A stretch of DNA of 64,000 bases. It comes from Mesorhizobium sp. (GTDB lineage: Bacteria > Pseudomonadota > Alphaproteobacteria > Rhizobiales > Rhizobiaceae). A program made the position numbers and the translations under genes. The notes under the pieces are model-generated. The model ran no database searches and had not been told where the DNA came from. It worked only from the letters and a program-made list of their open reading frames with translations. Where the stretch lies: NCBI GenBank assembly GCA_004020875.1, contig SAPZ01000010.1:156371-220370 (forward strand), given 5' to 3'. Positions 8,628 to 17,044 of this stretch are shown piece after piece; position 1 is the stretch's first letter; each line of letters starts with the position of its first letter.

Positions 8628-9130
8628 GCCGTTGCCGGCTGATGGCGCCTGGACCGCGCCAGCAGATAGAAGGCCGCGACATGCGTGATCATCAACAGCG
8701 GCACGTAGATGACCGGGATCACATAGGTCGCGCCCAACTGGCCGGCATGACCGGGAAGGTCGAGCATGGTGCCGTGATAATAGTCGCCGACAAGGTCGAC
8801 CACGCCGACGAGGTTGAAGGCGACGACCAGCGGCCAGAACATCGCCGGCCTCGCCGCCAAGAGCAGCGCCAGCATGGCGAGGAGCCCGGTCGCGAAGTCG
8901 CCGTAGGCGGCGAAGCTTGCGAAGCCAGAAGCGAGGTCGGGGCCGACCACGCCCGGGATAAGGAAGACGAGCCCGAAGAAGCGAAAGCTGTGCAGCGTGG
9001 CGATGGCGCGCTGCGCCTCGATCGGCTCCATCGACCTCAGCCTTGGCCAGATATAGGCGGCGAAGCAAAGCAGCCACGGCACGTAGCCAAGCGCGAGATG
9101 GATGTTGAAGATCAGGGCCGGTGACATCAT
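8624..9130 (-). CDS. integral membrane protein of unknown function
   Basis: 168-residue protein made mainly of hydrophobic segments, about five membrane spans: FNIHLALGYVPWLLCFAAYIW, FFGLVFLIPGVVG, ATGLLAMLALLLA, MFWPLVVAFNLVGVVDLVGDYY and VIPVIYVPLLMITHVAAFYLLA. The start codon (tandem ATGs at 9130 and 9127) follows a strong GAGGAGAGG ribosome site. Charged residues Asp and His in the fourth span (VVDLVGDYYHG) are notable. I do not recognise a named family. It tail-overlaps the Lrp gene on the other strand. Confidence 0.75.
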   Translation of the reverse strand: MMSPALIFNIHLALGYVPWLLCFAAYIWPRLRSMEPIEAQRAIATLHSFRFFGLVFLIPGVVGPDLASGFASFAAYGDFATGLLAMLALLLAARPAMFWPLVVAFNLVGVVDLVGDYYHGTMLDLPGHAGQLGATYVIPVIYVPLLMITHVAAFYLLARSRRHQPATA

Positions 9131-9154
9131 CGCCTCTCCTCAATATTAGTTTTC

Positions 9155-9200
9155 GCAATCCCCGGAGGGAAAACCGCTGAACACTTGCCTGGAATTGCTC
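9155..9200. repeat. short imperfect hairpin repeat, second copy
   Basis: Second copy of the family at 6327-6373, sharing gcaat...ccgga...gggaaaaccgct...acactt...cctggaattgctc. It sits between the membrane-protein start and the methyltransferase stop, so it lies at the 3' end of the methyltransferase message. Confidence 0.6.
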
Positions 9201-10026
9201 AGTTAACCGGAACGGCTTCGAACACCGCGGTCAGGATGCCCAGCCGTCCCTCCATCAGATTGCGTCCGAGATTGGTGGCGAGTTCCGCGAACCCCTGCCC
9301 CATGACGACGCCGAGATTGAGCGAAGGGGGCGGGCCATAGGCACGGAGCTCGGCGAACCAGGCCTTGGCAATGGCGGTGTCGTCGCGGCGGACGAGCGTG
9401 CCGAAGCCGGCCGCCTCAATCGCCTCGCAGGTCGCCTCGGCGGTCAGCAGGAAGCTTTCGCCTGGCGTCTTCGCCCATGGCACCGGATAAACAGGATCGC
9501 CGCTATTCAGCACGACGTCGAAGGTGGCGAATTTTCCGCCCGGCTTCAGCACGCGCCTGACCTCGCGGTAGAGCAGCGACCGGTCGGCGATGTTCATCGC
9601 CACGTGCTGCAAAAGCGCTGCATCGTACATGCCATCCGGGAGGGGAAGCGCCAGCGCGTTGCCGGTTTCGAACGACACTTTGCCGTCCTGCCCGGTTCGC
9701 GCGGTGAGATAGCGCGCGGCCTCGACGAAGGGTTCGCTGAGATCGACGCCCGTAACTCTGCAGCCATAGGTCGCCTCCAGGAAGCGAGCCGGCCCGCCAA
9801 CACCCGATCCGACGTCCAGCACCGACATGTCGGCGGTGATGACAGCGAGATTGGCGAGCTCCGCCGTCGCGGCCAGACCGCGGGTGTGGAATTGGTCAAG
9901 GGTCGCCAGCTGTTCGGGCTTCAGCCGGTCTTCCTCAGGGCCGAAGATCGCCAGTGCGGTCCTCAATCGATCGGTCAATCCTGTTGCGCGATAGTGATCA
10001 CGCACGCGGTCCAGTTCATCGGTCAT
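9199..10026 (-). CDS. class I SAM-dependent methyltransferase
   Basis: 275-residue methyltransferase with a Rossmann fold. Motif I is SVLDVGSGVGGPARFLE (about 69-85), followed by TGVDLSEPFV (motif II), ALPLPDGMYDAALLQHVAMNI (motif IV) and LKPGGKFATFDVV (motif V). The sequence after motif I resembles small-molecule methyltransferases of the sarcosine/dimethylglycine or ubiquinone-like kind. It is divergent from a LysR regulator 84 bp away, which may control it. Substrate unknown. Confidence 0.87.
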   Translation of the reverse strand: MTDELDRVRDHYRATGLTDRLRTALAIFGPEEDRLKPEQLATLDQFHTRGLAATAELANLAVITADMSVLDVGSGVGGPARFLEATYGCRVTGVDLSEPFVEAARYLTARTGQDGKVSFETGNALALPLPDGMYDAALLQHVAMNIADRSLLYREVRRVLKPGGKFATFDVVLNSGDPVYPVPWAKTPGESFLLTAEATCEAIEAAGFGTLVRRDDTAIAKAWFAELRAYGPPPSLNLGVVMGQGFAELATNLGRNLMEGRLGILTAVFEAVPVN

Positions 10027-10110
10027 TGCCTCTTCCCTTCAGGCTTCCAAGTCGCGAAAGAAATACGTTCGCTTTCTGCCGGCAACTATCCGCGATAATG
10101 TCGATGGGTC

Positions 10111-11064
10111 ATGAAGCAGAACTTCACAGTCCGGCATGGCGCGCTCGACGGCGTCGAGGCCTTCCTGAGCGTGGCAAGGCACCGCAATTTCCGCAAGGCG
10201 GCGGCCGAGCTCGCCGTCACGCCATCAGCGATCAGCCAGGCGATACGAACGCTCGAGGCGCGCATCGGTGCTGTGCTCTTCATCCGCACGACGCGCAGCG
10301 TCGGCCTGACCGAAGCCGGCGAGCGCTTTTTCGCCCGCGCCCGGCCCGCTTTCGATGAGCTGATCGCCGCGAGCGAGGTCGCGCGCGGCATTGGCCAGCG
10401 GCCGGCAGGGCTGTTGCGCCTTTCGGTGCCGCCGGCCGTAGTGCCGGTGCTGCTGGAGCCGATGATCGCCTCCTTCTGCCAGACCTATCCCGAGATCGAG
10501 CTGGAGATCGTCGCCAGCGGCGAGTTGGCCGATCTCGCCGCCGAAGGATTCGACGCCGGCATCCGCATGGGCGATCTGATCGCGCCCGACATGGTCGCGG
10601 TTCGCTTGACGCCCTCCTTCCCGATGGCGGTCGTCGGCAGTCCAGATTATCTGCGCCGGCGCGCGGCGCCCGAGTATATCGAAGATCTGCGCGATCATGC
10701 CTGCCTGCGCCTGCGCCGCTCCAACGGTTCGTTCGCGCCATGGTCCTTCGTCGACGGCAACAAGACGATAGAGGCGATCGTCTCGGGACCGCTGATCGCG
10801 CATGACTACCCCTCGCTGCTCGGCGCGGCGATCCAGGGTGTCGGGCTTGCGCAGGTGCCCGGTCCCATAGCCGAAGCGCCGATCGTCGACGGACGCCTGC
10901 AGGCGCTGCTCGGCCGCTTCGCGGTGACCACGCCGGGTGTGTTCCTTTATTATCCGGAACGGCACCAGGTGCTGCCGAAGCTGCGCGCTTTCATCGACCA
11001 CATCAGGCAGCCGGGCGACGCCGACGCTCCCCCGAAGCGATCGGACCGGCGGCGGCAAAGCTGA
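10111..11064 (+). CDS. LysR family transcriptional regulator
   Basis: 317-residue LysR-type regulator. The N-terminal HTH reads LDGVEAFLSVARHRNFRKAAAELAVTPSAIS then QAIRTLEARIGAVLFIRTTRSVGLTEAG. The C-terminal effector domain contains IRMGDLIAPDMVAVRL and ends in a Pro/Arg-rich tail. It belongs to the subgroup often found beside small enzymes it controls, here the divergent methyltransferase. The gene ends in a hairpin shared with the convergent XRE gene. Confidence 0.92.
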   Translation: MKQNFTVRHGALDGVEAFLSVARHRNFRKAAAELAVTPSAISQAIRTLEARIGAVLFIRTTRSVGLTEAGERFFARARPAFDELIAASEVARGIGQRPAGLLRLSVPPAVVPVLLEPMIASFCQTYPEIELEIVASGELADLAAEGFDAGIRMGDLIAPDMVAVRLTPSFPMAVVGSPDYLRRRAAPEYIEDLRDHACLRLRRSNGSFAPWSFVDGNKTIEAIVSGPLIAHDYPSLLGAAIQGVGLAQVPGPIAEAPIVDGRLQALLGRFAVTTPGVFLYYPERHQVLPKLRAFIDHIRQPGDADAPPKRSDRRRQS

Positions 11065-11083
11065 CGATTGACATTGCGTCAGC
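11060..11083. terminator. hairpin between convergent LysR and XRE genes
   Basis: Perfect 7-bp stem GCTGACG (11060-11066) / CGTCAGC (11077-11083) with a 10-base loop, covering both stop regions of the convergent genes. No long T-run follows, so its strength as a terminator is uncertain. Confidence 0.4.
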
Positions 11084-11912
11084 CGGAGCGAGACCCAATC
11101 AGCGATTGGATGCGCCCGGCGTCAGCAGGCGTCGCGGGGTTGTAGACGATCATGCCGAGCTCTGGCCGGCCGTCAACGGCAAAGACCGAGAACTCCAGCT
11201 CGATCAGTCCGATTTCGGGATGCCGCAGACGCTTCACGCCTTCACCATGCGCGGGGACGACGTCATTGTCCCGCCAGAGCGCGGCAAACTCGGGGCTCAC
11301 CCGCGAAAGCTCCTCGACGAGTTCGGTGACCTCCGCGCCGGCGCCGGCGCGAACAGCATCCGCCCGAAAGGACCCGACCACGAAGCGCGCAACGCTCTGC
11401 CAATCGTCCTGGGCGTCGCGCACGCGCGGGTTGCCGAACATCAGGCGCAGAATGTTGCGCTGCTCGCGCGGCAGCTTGGAATAGTCGGTCAGCATCGCCG
11501 CGGCGGCACGGTTCCAGGCCACCACATCCCACGTCGCGGTCTTGACGATCGCCGGGCTGGGGTCCAAGGCGTCGAGGACGCGCTGCAGACGCGGCGTGAC
11601 GCTGTCGACGCTTTTGTAGCGGACTTCCGGCGGCCGGCCGAGGCCCAGCATGAACAGATGCTCGCGCTCGGGCTCGGTCAGCATCAGACCGGTGGCGATG
11701 CGGTTCAGCACATCGGCGGACGGCGCGCCGCCCCTTCCCTGCTCCAACCAGGTGTACCAGGTCGGGCTGATATTGGCGCGCTGCGCCACCTCTTCGCGGC
11801 GCAGCCCTTGCGTGCGCCGGCGCCCCATGGCGAAGCCGAAGGCGGCGGGATCGAGACGCATGCGGCGATCTCGCAAAAAGGTGCCGAGCCTGTTGCAGGT
11901 GTCGATGGGCAT
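11079..11912 (-). CDS. XRE-family HTH regulator with MmyB-like ligand domain
   Basis: 277-residue regulator. An N-terminal HTH (GLRREEVAQRANISPTWYTWLEQGRG) is followed by an MmyB-like domain from about 100 onward (VLDALDPSPAIVKTATWDVVAWNRAAAAML; FRADAVRAGAG; RHPEIGLIELEFSVFAVDGRPELGMIVYNP). This two-domain layout is common in Proteobacteria and Actinobacteria and usually controls a neighbouring reductase or hydrolase. The gene is divergent from an extended SDR at 12012, which is the likely target. Ligand unknown. Confidence 0.9.
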   Translation of the reverse strand: MPIDTCNRLGTFLRDRRMRLDPAAFGFAMGRRRTQGLRREEVAQRANISPTWYTWLEQGRGGAPSADVLNRIATGLMLTEPEREHLFMLGLGRPPEVRYKSVDSVTPRLQRVLDALDPSPAIVKTATWDVVAWNRAAAAMLTDYSKLPREQRNILRLMFGNPRVRDAQDDWQSVARFVVGSFRADAVRAGAGAEVTELVEELSRVSPEFAALWRDNDVVPAHGEGVKRLRHPEIGLIELEFSVFAVDGRPELGMIVYNPATPADAGRIQSLIGSRSG

Positions 11913-11928
11913 TGCGATCCTATTGGCT

Positions 11929-11944
11929 ATTATACCATGATAAT
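11929..11944. promoter_or_regulatory. AT-rich dyad in the XRE/SDR divergent promoter
   Basis: ATTAT-N6-ATAAT within the 99-bp divergent gap. It is a candidate operator for the XRE regulator and overlaps likely -10 sequences. Only the outer five bases of each arm match. Confidence 0.35.
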
Positions 11945-12011
11945 GTCACTACTTTAACAGAATGATTTATAGCGCAAATAAGGCCTCCGAACAATCAAAG
12001 GAGACCATCTC

Positions 12012-12914
12012 ATGCGTGTATTCCTTACCGGCGCAACCGGCTTCATCGGTTCCAGGATCGTGCCTGAGCTTCTTGCCGCGGGGCACCAGGTGCTTGGCCT
12101 GACCCGCTCCGATGCCGGTGCGCGGTCGCTTGTCGCCGCCGGCGCCGAGCCGCATCGCGGCGACCTCGAAGACCTCGACAGCCTGCGCGACGGCGCGGCG
12201 AAATCGGATGCGGTGATCCACACCGCCTTCGACCACGATTTCTCGAATTTCGTCGCGAATTGCGAGAAGGACAAGCGCGTCATCGAAGCGCTGGCCGGCG
12301 CGCTCGCCGGCTCCGACCGGCTGCTCATCATCACGTCGGGTGTCGGCATGGGCTCCGCCGAACACGGACAGCCGGGGAGGGAAGACGTCTTCAACACCGA
12401 CCATCCCAATCCGCGCATCCTATCCGAGCTTACCGGCGCGGCGATGGCCGAAAAGGCCGTCAAAGTATCGGTGGTGCGGCTGCCGCAGGTGCATGACACG
12501 GTGAAGCAGGGCCTGATCACACCGCTGATCGCGCAGACGCGCGCCAAGGGCGTGTCGGCCTATGTTGGCGAAGGCCGCAACCGGTGGTCGTCGGCGCATG
12601 TGCTGGATGTCGCGAAGCTCTACCGCCTGGCGCTGGACAAGCAGGAAGCCGGCGTTCGCTACAACGCCGTCGCGGAAGAAGGCATTCCGATGCGCGAGAT
12701 CGCGGAAGTGATCGGCGCCGGCCTCAACGTGCCGGTTGTCTCGCTCTCGCAGGAAGAGGCCGCCGGCCATTTCGGATGGCTAGCCATGTTCGCCGGTCTC
12801 GACATGCCGGCGTCGAGCGAATGGACGCGTGACCATCTCGGCTGGCAGCCGACCGGACCCGGCCTCATCGCCGATCTGGAGCGGATGGATTACTCGCAGG
12901 CGGCCGCGGCCTAG
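12012..12914 (+). CDS. extended (atypical) SDR, NAD-dependent epimerase-like
   Basis: 300-residue Rossmann oxidoreductase. It starts with the nucleotide-binding motif TGATGFIGS (7-15) and AGHQVLGLTRSD, then the second strand GDLEDLDSL. The substrate region has SSAHVLDVAKLYRLAL, as in many atypical extended SDRs. The catalytic Tyr of YxxxK is not evident: the matching segment reads SELTGAAMAEKA, so a redox role is not certain. The ribosome site CAAAGGAG precedes the ATG. It is divergent from the XRE regulator that probably controls it. Confidence 0.87.
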   Translation: MRVFLTGATGFIGSRIVPELLAAGHQVLGLTRSDAGARSLVAAGAEPHRGDLEDLDSLRDGAAKSDAVIHTAFDHDFSNFVANCEKDKRVIEALAGALAGSDRLLIITSGVGMGSAEHGQPGREDVFNTDHPNPRILSELTGAAMAEKAVKVSVVRLPQVHDTVKQGLITPLIAQTRAKGVSAYVGEGRNRWSSAHVLDVAKLYRLALDKQEAGVRYNAVAEEGIPMREIAEVIGAGLNVPVVSLSQEEAAGHFGWLAMFAGLDMPASSEWTRDHLGWQPTGPGLIADLERMDYSQAAAA

Positions 12915-12924
12915 CGGACTCCAG

Positions 12925-12952
12925 GGCGGTTCGGCAGCCCGACCGAACCGCC
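12925..12952. terminator. bidirectional terminator hairpin
   Basis: Perfect 10-bp stem GGCGGTTCGG (12925-12934) / CCGAACCGCC (12943-12952) with an 8-base loop, placed between the convergent SDR and GntR genes. The plus-strand 3' side reads tcgtctc, only modestly T-rich. Confidence 0.6.
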
Positions 12953-12961
12953 TCGTCTCAC

Positions 12962-13669
12962 CTAAGCGCGCAACAAATCCGCCAGGCTGTCGGATTTTTC
13001 CACCTTGTCGGTCAGGTCGAGACCGGAGAGCAGGTCGACCAGATGGCTGTTCATCAGGGCGGCCGCGTCGGCGCTGCCGCCGGCCTCGATGGCGTCGACC
13101 AGCGCATGATGGGCATGCTTCTCGCAGGTGGCGTCGCGGCGCTTCCAGTAGAGCGCTATGATCAGCGAAGAGTGCGAGACGAGGTCTCGCACGAAGTTGG
13201 TGAACACCGAATGCGCGGCGATCTCGGCGATGCCGACGTGAAAGCGCGCCGACAGCATGATGGCGTCACTGTCGCGGCCGTCATGCAGCGCCTCATGCTC
13301 CTTTTCGAGATGGTGGCGCAATTGCACTATGTCCGATGGCACCGCCGCCCTGGCGGCAAGCGCCGCCACCTTGGGCTCGATCAGCGCCCTCGCCTCGAAC
13401 ACCTCGCGCGCCTCGATCTTCGAGGGCTGCGCGACAAAGGCGCCGCGATTGGGCTCAAGCCGCGCCAGCCGGTCGTGCGCGAGTGCCTGCAAGGCGGCGC
13501 GAACGACGGTGCGGCTCACCGAATAGATCGAGGCCAGTTCGTCCTCCGGAAGCTTGGTGCCCGGGGCGAGGCGATGGCTGACGATCGCATCCCTCAGCCC
13601 ATAATAGATCGGCGACCAGCGCGCAGCCGGCTTGTCGTCGCGATCGTCTTCCCTGAGTACCGTCAACAT
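12962..13669 (-). CDS. GntR family regulator, FCD (FadR) subfamily
   Basis: 235-residue regulator. I chose the ATG at 13669, since the longer frame adds 31 low-complexity residues. The N-terminal winged HTH is WSPIYYGLRDAIVSHRLAPGTKLPEDELASIYSVSRTVVRAALQAL. The C-terminal FCD domain shows FEARALIEPKVAALAARAA, ARFHVGIAEIAAHSVF and HHALVDAIEAGGSADAAALMNSHL, with the metal-binding Asp/His pattern. It lies downstream of the hydantoin-racemase/ABC operon on the same strand and probably represses it, perhaps through the palindrome at 19296-19309. Confidence 0.9.
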   Translation of the reverse strand: MLTVLREDDRDDKPAARWSPIYYGLRDAIVSHRLAPGTKLPEDELASIYSVSRTVVRAALQALAHDRLARLEPNRGAFVAQPSKIEAREVFEARALIEPKVAALAARAAVPSDIVQLRHHLEKEHEALHDGRDSDAIMLSARFHVGIAEIAAHSVFTNFVRDLVSHSSLIIALYWKRRDATCEKHAHHALVDAIEAGGSADAAALMNSHLVDLLSGLDLTDKVEKSDSLADLLRA

Positions 13670-13786
13670 ACTTTCAATGCGCGGGCCCGAATGACCCGAT
13701 CTGCCCCCAAATCGCCGGCAGCCCGTCCAATCTAGTATCGCTCGCGCGGCGGTCAATCCCACCTGCCCGGCGCCGGTCGATCGCCC

Positions 13787-13803
13787 GGCGGCATGAAGCC
13801 GCC
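13787..13803 (-). terminator. short GC hairpin at the end of the ABC/racemase operon
   Basis: GGCGGC (13787-13792) pairs with GCCGCC (13798-13803) around a 5-base loop, just at the stop codon of the racemase gene. It lacks a T-run, so it could be a weak terminator or an mRNA 3' stabiliser. Confidence 0.3.
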
Positions 13804-14543
13804 TAGACGATCTCGGCTTCCGGTGGCGATAGTGGCGCGAACATACCGGCGAACCGCTTGCCGCGCGGCGCCGCGTAGCCGCCGATCTTCGATGTTTTCA
13901 AGCCGACCCTGAACAGGCTCTCTGCCAGCGTGACGGCGCAGACGACACCGTCGAGAACCGGGATGCCATGCTCCTCGGACAGGCTGTGCGCAAGGTCCGC
14001 CATGCCGGCGCAGCCGAGCACGATCGCCTCGGCATGATCCTCGCTAACGGCGCGCGCGATCTCCTGCGAAATCCGGTGTCTTGCATTCGAGCCCGGACGT
14101 TCGAGCTCGAGCACGGCGACGTCCGACGAGCGCACCTTGGCGCAGCGCGAGGCAAGGCCGTATTTCACCAGATTGTGCTCGATCGCGGGAACCGAACGGG
14201 CAAGCGTGGTGACGACGCTGAACTTGCCGGCGACGAGGCTCGCCATATGGAACGCCGCCTCGCCGATGCCGATCACCGGAGCCTCGGTGGCGCAGCGGGC
14301 CGCATCGAGCCCGGTGTCGTCGAAGCAGGCGATGACATAGGCGTCGGCCTGGGCCTTGCCCATCTCGGCGATGATGCCGGGTATGGCGAAGACCTCGTCG
14401 AAATAGCCCTCGATGCTCGGCGGACCGTCGGCCGGATTGACGGCAACGACCTGGGTGGCGTCGGACGCGACGCTTGCCGCCGCCTCGCCGATCTTGGCGG
14501 TCATCGATTGGGTGGTGTTGGGGTTGATGACGAGAATGCGCAT
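13803..14543 (-). CDS. hydantoin racemase-like protein (Asp/Glu/hydantoin racemase superfamily)
   Basis: 246-residue racemase-fold protein. The start MRILVINPNTTQSMT is the family hallmark. The two catalytic Cys are Cys73 (IACFDDTG) and Cys178 (VLGCAGM). Members racemise 5-substituted hydantoins or allantoin, so the neighbouring transporter probably brings in a hydantoin, ureide or related amino-acid derivative. It is the last gene of a six-gene minus-strand operon starting at 19191. No hydantoinase or carbamoylase is in the window, so the rest of the pathway must be elsewhere or the substrate is different. Confidence 0.87.
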   Translation of the reverse strand: MRILVINPNTTQSMTAKIGEAAASVASDATQVVAVNPADGPPSIEGYFDEVFAIPGIIAEMGKAQADAYVIACFDDTGLDAARCATEAPVIGIGEAAFHMASLVAGKFSVVTTLARSVPAIEHNLVKYGLASRCAKVRSSDVAVLELERPGSNARHRISQEIARAVSEDHAEAIVLGCAGMADLAHSLSEEHGIPVLDGVVCAVTLAESLFRVGLKTSKIGGYAAPRGKRFAGMFAPLSPPEAEIV

Positions 14544-14554
14544 TCCAATCAGCC

Positions 14555-15277
14555 TCAGATCTCGCCGCCGAGATAAAGACGCTTGACCCGATCGTCGGTC
14601 AGCAATTCTGCGGAGTTGCCGCTCAGCGCGATGCTGCCGGTGGTCAGCGCATAGGCGCGCTGCGAGATGCGCAGCGCCATGCGCGAATTCTGCTCGACCA
14701 GGAGCACGCTGACCTTCTCGTCGCGGTTGATGGCGACGATCGAGCGGGCGATGTCCTGCACGAGCTTTGGCGCGACGCCGAGCGAGGGCTCATCCAGCAG
14801 CAGCAGCTTCGGCTTCGCCATCAGCGCGCGGCCGATGACCAGCATCTGCTGCTCGCCGCCGCTCATCGTGCCGGCGGCCTGCGAGAAGCGCTCCTTGAGC
14901 CGGGGAAATCGCCCCAGCACCATCTCCATCAACGCGGCGACCTCGGCCTTGCTGGTGCGCGTGAAGGCGCCCATCAGGAGATTGTCCCTGACCGACATAT
15001 AGGGGAAGACGCGGCGGCCCTCCGGCACCATCGCGATGCCCATCTTGACGATCTCGTCGGGGGCGGCGCCGTCGATGCGCTTGCCGCCATAATGAATTTC
15101 GCCGGACCTGATCTTGCGCAGGCCGGTGATGGCCCGAAGGATCGACGATTTGCCGGCGCCGTTGGCGCCGATCAGTGCGACCGTCTCGCCTTCGTTGACC
15201 TCGAGCGAGACGCCTTTCAGCGCGTAGACGTGGTCGTAATAGAGCTGGACATTGGCGAAGTTCAGGATCTGGTTCAT
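14555..15277 (-). CDS. livF: branched-chain-type ABC transporter ATP-binding protein (LivF)
   Basis: 240-residue ABC ATPase of the HAAT family. Walker A is GANGAGKSS, the signature is MSGGEQQML and Walker B is LLLLDEPSLGVAP, the LivF-type sequence with Leu-Gly-Val-Ala. Its ATG overlaps the LivG stop by 4 bp. With LivG it drives the two permeases below. The transported compound is inferred from the racemase neighbour, not from this protein. Confidence 0.92.
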   Translation of the reverse strand: MNQILNFANVQLYYDHVYALKGVSLEVNEGETVALIGANGAGKSSILRAITGLRKIRSGEIHYGGKRIDGAAPDEIVKMGIAMVPEGRRVFPYMSVRDNLLMGAFTRTSKAEVAALMEMVLGRFPRLKERFSQAAGTMSGGEQQMLVIGRALMAKPKLLLLDEPSLGVAPKLVQDIARSIVAINRDEKVSVLLVEQNSRMALRISQRAYALTTGSIALSGNSAELLTDDRVKRLYLGGEI

Positions 15278-16053
15278 AGGCCGATCGCCTCGTCTTCGCT
15301 GCCGAGATAGGCTTCGATCACCTTCTCATTGGCCTGGATTTCCGACGGCGTTCCCTCGGCGATCTTCTGCCCGAAATTGAGCACGACGAGCCGGTCCGAG
15401 ATCTTCATCACGGCCGGCATGTCATGCTCAACGAGCAGGATGGTGAGGCCGCGCTCACGCAAGCGCCGCACCATCTCGACCATGCGCATCGTCTCCTCGT
15501 GATTCATGCCGGCGAAGGGCTCGTCAAGCAGCAGGATCGAAGGGTTGGTGGCGAGGCCGATGGCGATGCCCAGCGCGCGCAAATGGCCGTGCGGCAGGTT
15601 ACGGGCGATCTCATGGGCGAGTGAGGAGAGGCCGAGCAGCGTCAGGATCTCGTCGGCGGATTGCCCGAAGGCCGCCTCGTCCGCCTTCGCAGTGCCTGTG
15701 CCGAGGAAGAAGCCGAACAGGCTCGCTTTCGAGCGCAGATGATGCGCGATGATGACGTTGTCGCGCACGCTCATGTTCTTGAAGATGGTGGTTTCCTGAA
15801 AGGTGCGCACCACGCCTCTGCGGGCGGCAATATGCGGAGCAAGACCGGAGATGCGTTCGCCCTTCAGCCGCACCTCGCCTGTCGTCGGGCGCAGGAAGGA
15901 CGAGATCAGCTTGAACAGAGTCGACTTGCCGGCGCCGTTGGGGCCTATGACCGACAATATCTCCTTCTCGCGCACTGAAAAGGAGACGTTGTTGACCGCA
16001 ACCAGACCGCCAAAGCGCTTGGTGATGCCGGAGACTTCGAGCATTTCGGCCAT
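15274..16053 (-). CDS. livG: branched-chain-type ABC transporter ATP-binding protein (LivG)
   Basis: 259-residue ABC ATPase with Walker A GPNGAGKST, a Q-loop region RTFQETTIFKNMSV, and Walker B SILLLDEPFAGMNHEE, which is LivG-specific. The C-terminus carries LVVLNFGQKIAEGTPSEIQ, typical of the family. The ABC signature is poorly kept, with ARNLPHGHLRALGIAIGL in place of LSGGxxR. It sits 3 bp from the LivM gene. Confidence 0.9.
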   Translation of the reverse strand: MAEMLEVSGITKRFGGLVAVNNVSFSVREKEILSVIGPNGAGKSTLFKLISSFLRPTTGEVRLKGERISGLAPHIAARRGVVRTFQETTIFKNMSVRDNVIIAHHLRSKASLFGFFLGTGTAKADEAAFGQSADEILTLLGLSSLAHEIARNLPHGHLRALGIAIGLATNPSILLLDEPFAGMNHEETMRMVEMVRRLRERGLTILLVEHDMPAVMKISDRLVVLNFGQKIAEGTPSEIQANEKVIEAYLGSEDEAIGL

Positions 16054-16056
16054 GGC

Positions 16057-17037
16057 TCAACCCTTCTTCCGGGTCGTTTCGGCAAGGCTGAGCAGGCCGT
16101 TGGGCAGCACCAGCATCAGCACAATCATCAGGCCGGAATAGATGAGCAACTGGAACTGGCCGGTCTGGAAAAGAAGGTCCCAGCCGAAATAGAGCACCAG
16201 CGTGCCGAGCATCGGACCGAAGACATAGCCGAGGCCGCCGAGGAAGCAGTTCAGCATGAAGTTGACGGAATCGGTGACGGTGAAGCTCGACGGGTAGATC
16301 GACTGCGAGATGGCGGCGAAAATGGCGCCGGAAACACCGCCGAAGAAGGAGGACACGGCATAGGCGATGACGCGCAGATTGGCGATGTTGACGCCGATCG
16401 AGGAGGCGAGCTCCTCATTCTGCTGCAGCGACTGGCAAAGCTTACCGATGCGGGAATTGACCAGCCGGTACATGATGGCGAAGCAGACCACCATCAGCGT
16501 GACCGCCAGCAGGTAGAAGGCGAGCCGCGAATTCTGCAGCGTGGCGAAATCGGGGATCAGCGTGATGCCGAAGACCGACAGAGCGCCGGGCAGCGGGATG
16601 CTGACGATGCCCTTGGCGCCGTTGGTGATCGGCAGCGCGAGCGCGAGCAGCCGCGCCACCTCGGTCAGCACCAGCGTGACCATGGCGAAATAGACGCCCC
16701 GCAGGCGCAGGATCGGCAGGCCGATCAGCACGCTTGCGGCGGCGCAGAACAGGCCGGCCACCGGCAGCGTCAGCCAGAACGACCAGCCATGGTTCATCAC
16801 CAATATGGCCGAGACATAGCCGCCCATCAGCGCATAGGCACCCTGGCCGATGTTGATGCGGCCGATGTAGAAGGTGAGCCAGACGCCGGCGCTGGCGATG
16901 CTGAGCAGCGCCACCGAGGTCAGCGTGTAATAGAGGTCGAAGCGGCCGCTTGCCGAGATGGCGGCCGGCACGGTGATGAAGACGATCGCGAGGAAAGCGA
17001 CGACCGCAGCGATCCTGGTGTTGCGATTGAGTTTCAT
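16057..17037 (-). CDS. livM: branched-chain-type ABC permease (LivM)
   Basis: 326-residue inner-membrane permease with about ten hydrophobic segments. NIGQGAYALMGGYVSAIL and GLPILRLRGVYFAMVTLVLTEV are the standard LivM segments, and the EAA-like cytoplasmic loop is NEELASSIGVNIANLRVIAYAVSSFFGG. The start follows the LivH stop by 7 bp. It forms the transmembrane channel with LivH. Confidence 0.92.
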   Translation of the reverse strand: MKLNRNTRIAAVVAFLAIVFITVPAAISASGRFDLYYTLTSVALLSIASAGVWLTFYIGRINIGQGAYALMGGYVSAILVMNHGWSFWLTLPVAGLFCAAASVLIGLPILRLRGVYFAMVTLVLTEVARLLALALPITNGAKGIVSIPLPGALSVFGITLIPDFATLQNSRLAFYLLAVTLMVVCFAIMYRLVNSRIGKLCQSLQQNEELASSIGVNIANLRVIAYAVSSFFGGVSGAIFAAISQSIYPSSFTVTDSVNFMLNCFLGGLGYVFGPMLGTLVLYFGWDLLFQTGQFQLLIYSGLMIVLMLVLPNGLLSLAETTRKKG

Positions 17038-17044
17038 GTCGCGA

